Positions 20,141 through 24,943 of a DNA stretch of 24,943 bases are shown one piece after another. The notes beneath the pieces are model-generated. The model ran no database searches, was not told the origin of the DNA, and saw only the letters and a list, made by a program, of their open reading frames with translations. Position 1 is the stretch's first letter; each line of letters opens with the position of its first letter. This stretch comes from Aphanomyces cochlioides (lineage: Eukaryota; Oomycota; Saprolegniomycetes; Saprolegniales; Verrucalvaceae). The stretch spans positions 1 to 24,943 of the forward strand of contig JAHQRK010000092.1 of the NCBI GenBank assembly GCA_019828595.1, in the 5' to 3' direction. The translations under genes were made by a program, and so were the position numbers.

Positions 20141-20584
20141 ACTTCCTCCTGTTTTCCCGTCAAACACAAATACAAAATTTTATCGTCACGCACACACATC
20201 GACACACTATTTCACCCCTCACACACACCACGCGCTCACACAAACCATATCCTACACACCACTCTCATACCGCACAACCCTGCTATCTAACACCACAGCG
20301 AACATTCTCTTGCCTTACCCACGTCAGCCATCTCGGCTTGACATTAGTCTTCAGCAGACACAAGCATGGCCAAGTCTCTGGCCGTTCATAGCCAAACAGA
20401 GGCATGCACACAAACTCAACGAGCGAGCTTGTGCAGTCTATGAAATTGATGTGTTTTTAAAGATGAAAAGAAGTGGCCACGACTCGTGGTATTGGTGTAA
20501 ACATGGCAGGTCGGACGTTAAAATGGCAGGCGGGAGAATGGAAAAAGTTGGAAAGTGAGAAGGAGAAAAAAAGTGGGAAAAAGA

Positions 20585-20656
20585 TAGCACTTCTTGGTTT
20601 CGATCCAAGGACCTTTGGGTTATGAGCCCAACACGCTTCCTCTGCGCCAAAGTGCT
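20585..20656 (-). tRNA. tRNA-iMet: Initiator tRNA-Met (CAU), copy 41
   Basis: Identical to copy 1. Anticodon at plus 20622-20624; T5 terminator at 20578-20582; tract GAGAAGGAG plus A7. Spacing 516 bp. Confidence 0.96.
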
Positions 20657-21099
20657 ACTTCCTCCTGTTTTCCCGTCAAACACAAATACAAAATTTTATC
20701 GTCACGCACACACATCGACACACTATTTCACCCCTCACACACACCACGCGCTCACACAAACCATATCCTACACACCACTCTCATACCGCACAACCCTGCT
20801 ATCTAACACCACAGCGAACATTCTCTTGCCTTACCCACGTCAGCCATCTCGGCTTGACATTAGTCTTCAGCAGACACAAGCATGGCCAAGTCTCTGGCCG
20901 TTCATAGCCAAACAGAGGCATGCACACAAACTCAACGAGCGAGCTTGTGCAGTCTATGAAATTGATGTGTTTTTAAAGATGAAAAGAAGTGGCCACGACT
21001 CGTGGTATTGGTGTAAACATGGCAGGTCGGACGTTAAAATGGCAGGCGGGAGAATGGAAAAAGTTGGAAAGTGGAGGGAGAAAAAAAGTGGGAAAAAGA

Positions 21100-21171
21100 T
21101 AGCACTTCTTGGTTTCGATCCAAGGACCTTTGGGTTATGAGCCCAACACGCTTCCTCTGCGCCAAAGTGCT
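21100..21171 (-). tRNA. tRNA-iMet: Initiator tRNA-Met (CAU), copy 42
   Basis: Identical to copy 1. Anticodon at plus 21137-21139; T5 terminator at 21093-21097; commonest tract. Spacing 515 bp. Confidence 0.96.
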
Positions 21172-21614
21172 ACTTCCTCCTGTTTTCCCGTCAAACACAA
21201 ATACAAAATTTTATCGTCACGCACACACATCGACACACTATTTCACCCCTCACACACACCACGCGCTCACACAAACCATATCCTACACACCACTCTCATA
21301 CCGCACAACCCTGCTATCTAACACCACAGCGAACATTCTCTTGCCTTACCCACGTCAGCCATCTCGGCTTGACATTAGTCTTCAGCAGACACAAGCATGG
21401 CCAAGTCTCTGGCCGTTCATAGCCAAACAGAGGCATGCACACAAACTCAACGAGCGAGCTTGTGCAGTCTATGAAATTGATGTGTTTTTAAAGATGAAAA
21501 GAAGTGGCCACGACTCGTGGTATTGGTGTAAACATGGCAGGTCGGACGTTAAAATGGCAGGCGGGAGAATGGAAAAAGTTGGAAAGTGGAGGGAGAAAAA
21601 AAGTGGGAAAAAGA

Positions 21615-21686
21615 TAGCACTTCTTGGTTTCGATCCAAGGACCTTTGGGTTATGAGCCCAACACGCTTCCTCTGCGCCAAAGTGCT
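21615..21686 (-). tRNA. tRNA-iMet: Initiator tRNA-Met (CAU), copy 43
   Basis: Identical to copy 1. Anticodon at plus 21652-21654; T5 terminator at 21608-21612; commonest tract. Spacing 515 bp. Confidence 0.96.
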
Positions 21687-22127
21687 ACTTCCTCCTGTTT
21701 TCCCGTCAAACACAAATACAAAATTTTATCGTCACGCACACACATCGACACACTATTTCACCCCTCACACACACCACGCGCTCACACAAACCATATCCTA
21801 CACACCACTCTCATACCGCACAACCCTGCTATCTAACACCACAGCGAACATTCTCTTGCCTTACCCACGTCAGCCATCTCGGCTTGACATTAGTCTTCAG
21901 CAGACACAAGCATGGCCAAGTCTCTGGCCGTTCATAGCCAAACAGAGGCATGCACACAAACTCAACGAGCGAGCTTGTGCAGTCTATGAAATTGATGTGT
22001 TTTTAAAGATGAAAAGAAGTGGCCACGACTCGTGGTATTGGTGTAAACATGGCAGGTCGGACGTTAAAATGGCAGGCGGGAGAATGGAAAAAGTTGGAAA
22101 GTGGAGGAAAAAAAAGTGGGAAAAAGA

Positions 22128-22199
22128 TAGCACTTCTTGGTTTCGATCCAAGGACCTTTGGGTTATGAGCCCAACACGCTTCCTCTGCGCCAAAGTGCT
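22128..22199 (-). tRNA. tRNA-iMet: Initiator tRNA-Met (CAU), copy 44
   Basis: Identical to copy 1. Anticodon at plus 22165-22167; T5 terminator at 22121-22125; tract GGAGG plus A8. Spacing 513 bp. Confidence 0.96.
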
Positions 22200-22622
22200 A
22201 CTTCCTCCTGTTTTCCCGTCAAACACAAATACAAAATTTTATCGTCACGCACACACATCGACACACTATTTCACCCCTCACACACACCACGCGCTCACAC
22301 AAACCATATCCTACACACCACTCTCATACCGCACAACCCTGCTATCTAACACCACAGCGAACATTCTCTTGCCTTACCCACGTCAGCCATCTCGGCTTGA
22401 CATTAGTCTTCAGCAGACACAAGCATGGCCAAGTCTCTGGCCGTTCATAGCCAAACAGAGGCATGCACACAAACTCAACGAGCGAGCTTGTGCAGTCTAT
22501 GAAATTGATGTGTTTTTAAAGATGAAAAGAAGTGGCCACGACTCGTGGTATTGGTGTAAACATGGCAGGTCGGACGTTAAAATGGCAGGCGGGAGAATGG
22601 AAAAAGTTGGAAAGTGAGGAGG

Positions 22623-22637
22623 AAAAAAAAAAAAAAA
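22623..22637 (-). terminator. Fused T15 terminator of tRNA copy 45
   Basis: The GTGGG separator is absent and the two T-runs form one unbroken run of 15 T on the minus strand, starting two bases after the tRNA 3' end. This is the strongest Pol III stop in the array. It may be real, or a homopolymer consensus error. Confidence 0.75.
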
Positions 22638-22639
22638 GA

Positions 22640-22711
22640 TAGCACTTCTTGGTTTCGATCCAAGGACCTTTGGGTTATGAGCCCAACACGCTTCCTCTGC
22701 GCCAAAGTGCT
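22640..22711 (-). tRNA. tRNA-iMet: Initiator tRNA-Met (CAU), copy 45
   Basis: Identical to copy 1. Anticodon at plus 22677-22679; followed by the T15 run at 22623-22637. Spacing 512 bp. Confidence 0.96.
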
Positions 22712-23154
22712 ACTTCCTCCTGTTTTCCCGTCAAACACAAATACAAAATTTTATCGTCACGCACACACATCGACACACTATTTCACCCCTCACACACACC
22801 ACGCGCTCACACAAACCATATCCTACACACCACTCTCATACCGCACAACCCTGCTATCTAACACCACAGCGAACATTCTCTTGCCTTACCCACGTCAGCC
22901 ATCTCGGCTTGACATTAGTCTTCAGCAGACACAAGCATGGCCAAGTCTCTGGCCGTTCATAGCCAAACAGAGGCATGCACACAAACTCAACGAGCGAGCT
23001 TGTGCAGTCTATGAAATTGATGTGTTTTTAAAGATGAAAAGAAGTGGCCACGACTCGTGGTATTGGTGTAAACATGGCAGGTCGGACGTTAAAATGGCAG
23101 GCGGGAGAATGGAAAAAGTTGGAAAGTGGAGGGAGAAAAAAAGTGGGAAAAAGA

Positions 23155-23226
23155 TAGCACTTCTTGGTTTCGATCCAAGGACCTTTGGGTTATGAGCCCA
23201 ACACGCTTCCTCTGCGCCAAAGTGCT
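23155..23226 (-). tRNA. tRNA-iMet: Initiator tRNA-Met (CAU), copy 46
   Basis: Identical to copy 1. Anticodon at plus 23192-23194; T5 terminator at 23148-23152; commonest tract. Spacing 515 bp. Confidence 0.96.
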
Positions 23227-23666
23227 ACTTCCTCCTGTTTTCCCGTCAAACACAAATACAAAATTTTATCGTCACGCACACACATCGACACACTATTTCA
23301 CCCCTCACACACACCACGCGCTCACACAAACCATATCCTACACACCACTCTCATACCGCACAACCCTGCTATCTAACACCACAGCGAACATTCTCTTGCC
23401 TTACCCACGTCAGCCATCTCGGCTTGACATTAGTCTTCAGCAGACACAAGCATGGCCAAGTCTCTGGCCGTTCATAGCCAAACAGAGGCATGCACACAAA
23501 CTCAACGAGCGAGCTTGTGCAGTCTATGAAATTGATGTGTTTTTAAAGATGAAAAGAAGTGGCCACGACTCGTGGTATTGGTGTAAACATGGCAGGTCGG
23601 ACGTTAAAATGGCAGGCGGGAGAATGGAAAAAGTTGGAAAAGTGGAAGGAGAAAGTGGGAAAAAGA
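23227..23666. other. Spacer 46, with a 1-bp insertion
   Basis: GTTGGAAAAGTGG replaces GTTGGAAAGTGG near 23638-23641, one extra A at the left end of the purine tract; the tract that follows is short (GGAAGGAGAAAGTGGG). The rest matches the consensus. Confidence 0.9.
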
Positions 23667-23738
23667 TAGCACTTCTTGGTTTCGATCCAAGGACCTTTGG
23701 GTTATGAGCCCAACACGCTTCCTCTGCGCCAAAGTGCT
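23667..23738 (-). tRNA. tRNA-iMet: Initiator tRNA-Met (CAU), copy 47
   Basis: Identical to copy 1. Anticodon at plus 23704-23706; T5 terminator at 23660-23664, second run of only three T. Spacing 512 bp. Confidence 0.96.
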
Positions 23739-24177
23739 ACTTCCTCCTGTTTTCCCGTCAAACACAAATACAAAATTTTATCGTCACGCACACACATCGA
23801 CACACTATTTCACCCCTCACACACACCACGCGCTCACACAAACCATATCCTACACACCACTCTCATACCGCACAACCCTGCTATCTAACACCACAGCGAA
23901 CATTCTCTTGCCTTACCCACGTCAGCCATCTCGGCTTGACATTAGTCTTCAGCAGACACAAGCATGGCCAAGTCTCTGGCCGTTCATAGCCAAACAGAGG
24001 CATGCACACAAACTCAACGAGCGAGCTTGTGCAGTCTATGAAATTGATGTGTTTTTAAAGATGAAAAGAAGTGGCCACGACTCGTGGTATTGGTGTAAAC
24101 ATGGCAGGTCGGACGTTAAAATGGCAGGCGGGAGAATGGAAAAAGTTGGAAAGTGGAGGGAAAAAAGTGGAAAAAGA

Positions 24178-24249
24178 TAGCACTTCTTGGTTTCGATCCA
24201 AGGACCTTTGGGTTATGAGCCCAACACGCTTCCTCTGCGCCAAAGTGCT
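24178..24249 (-). tRNA. tRNA-iMet: Initiator tRNA-Met (CAU), copy 48 (last intact copy)
   Basis: Identical to copy 1. Anticodon at plus 24215-24217; T5 terminator at 24171-24175; tract GGAGGG plus A6, GTGG separator. Spacing 511 bp. Confidence 0.96.
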
Positions 24250-24691
24250 ACTTCCTCCTGTTTTCCCGTCAAACACAAATACAAAATTTTATCGTCACGC
24301 ACACACATCGACACACTATTTCACCCCTCACACACACCACGCGCTCACACAAACCATATCCTACACACCACTCTCATACCGCACAACCCTGCTATCTAAC
24401 ACCACAGCGAACATTCTCTTGCCTTACCCACGTCAGCCATCTCGGCTTGACATTAGTCTTCAGCAGACACAAGCATGGCCAAGTCTCTGGCCGTTCATAG
24501 CCAAACAGAGGCATGCACACAAACTCAACGAGCGAGCTTGTGCAGTCTATGAAATTGATGTGTTTTTAAAGATGAAAAGAAGTGGCCACGACTCGTGGTA
24601 TTGGTGTAAACATGGCAGGTCGGACGTTAAAATGGCAGGCGGGAGAATGGAAAAAGTTGGAAAGTGAGGAGAAGAAGAAGTGGGAAAAAGA

Positions 24692-24765
24692 TAGCACTTC
24701 TTGGTTTAGGAATCCAAGGACCTTTGGGTTATTGACCCCACCCCCCTTCCCCTCCCCCAAATTCT
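24692..24765 (-). pseudogene. Degraded initiator tRNA-Met, copy 49
   Basis: The 3' acceptor strand, part of the T arm and the variable region still match (TAGCACTTCTTGG and ATCCAAGGACCTTTGGG on the plus strand). The T-loop is altered by a 2-bp gain (CG replaced by AGGA at about 24708-24711), which breaks the B box. The anticodon loop, D arm and 5' acceptor strand carry many substitutions, mostly towards C or T, so the anticodon CAT and most of the A box are lost. The T5 run at 24685-24689 is intact. As written this cannot fold as a tRNA. The substitution pattern suggests poor consensus near a contig end rather than natural decay. Confidence 0.8.
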
Positions 24766-24943
24766 TCTTTTCCCCTTTTTTCCCCCCAAACAAAAACAAA
24801 AAATTTTCTTCTCCCCCCCACACCTACACACTATTTTTCCCCCCTCACACACCACGCGCTCACACAAACAATATCCTACACACCACTCTCATACCGCACA
24901 ACCCTGCTATCTAACACCACAGCGAACATTCTCTTGCCTTACC
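24766..24943. other. Spacer 49, first part disturbed, cut by the window end
   Basis: From 24766 to about 24842 the sequence follows the normal spacer in outline but with many purines replaced by C or T and lengthened C and T runs, so the TATA-like block and the CA-rich tract are blurred. From about 24845 it returns to the normal spacer, with a loss of two bases in the CACACA run and a C-to-A change at 24870, and ends within the repeat. Confidence 0.8.

Larger units (their letters stand above)
1..24943 (-). repeat. Tandem array of a 515-bp unit, about 48.4 copies, each with one initiator tRNA gene
   Basis: The same unit recurs head to tail from edge to edge. Successive tRNA copies are spaced 509 to 519 bp apart, most often 515 bp, with seven consecutive spacings of exactly 515 bp between copies 33 and 40. 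Each unit has a 72-bp tRNA gene on the minus strand and a spacer of about 443 bp. Outside a short polypurine tract the units are almost identical: the only differences I found are a shared C-to-T change in units 1 and 2 (positions 424 and 934), small deletions in units 2, 4 and 6, single-A insertions in units 20 and 46, and the disturbed last unit. Such uniformity implies recent amplification or continuing homogenisation by unequal crossover or gene conversion. The window starts inside a purine tract and ends inside a spacer, so neither array boundary is visible. Confidence 0.98.

Noticed and set aside
1..24943. CRISPR-like or bacterial repeat array
   Set aside because: The units are 515 bp with near-identical spacers, not short repeats with unique spacers, and the embedded tRNA is of eukaryotic nuclear type.
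1..24943. tRNA-derived SINE family
   Set aside because: Copies are strictly tandem and in one orientation, with a complete unmutated tRNA including the 3' acceptor strand and terminator. No target-site duplications or dispersed insertions are visible.

Overview
The whole window is one head-to-tail tandem array with a consensus unit of 515 bp (observed spacing 509-519 bp). Each unit carries, on the minus strand, one intact nuclear-type initiator tRNA-Met gene (anticodon CAU, 72 nt, intron-less, no encoded CCA). I count 48 intact, apparently identical genes and a 49th, degraded copy near the right edge. There is no convincing protein-coding gene; the long open frames result from a stop-poor spacer repeated in tandem.

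The organism is a eukaryote. The tRNA has A1:U72, three consecutive G:C pairs at the base of the anticodon stem, and the A54/A60 T-loop (AUCGAAA) of eukaryotic initiators. It has internal A and B boxes, no 3' CCA, and a run of T two bases after the 3' end, as expected for RNA polymerase III. U33 in the anticodon loop (CUCAUAA) and A64 in the T stem resemble fungal and some protist initiators more than vertebrate ones (C33). That points weakly to a fungus or protist; I cannot name the species.

Unit layout, read in the direction of tRNA transcription (minus strand): (1) a structured segment with three inverted repeats; (2) a GT-rich tract (CA-rich on the plus strand); (3) an AT-rich TATA-like element about 27-44 bp upstream of the gene; (4) the 72-bp tRNA gene; (5) a proximal T-run (T4 to T15, usually T5); (6) a variable polypyrimidine tract (polypurine on plus) with a second T-run; (7) a third T5 run, then the next unit. 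Nearly all variation between units lies in element 6. Elsewhere I found only a shared C/T difference in units 1-2 and a few 1-4 bp indels.

The array looks like a satellite-like, concertedly evolving tRNA gene cluster, comparable in principle to the tRNA arrays of Entamoeba or the tandem tRNA repeats of Xenopus, but with one tRNA gene per unit. Both window edges fall inside the array, so its true length is unknown. The last unit contains a patch (about 24,708-24,870) whose changes look more like poor consensus sequence than natural decay.
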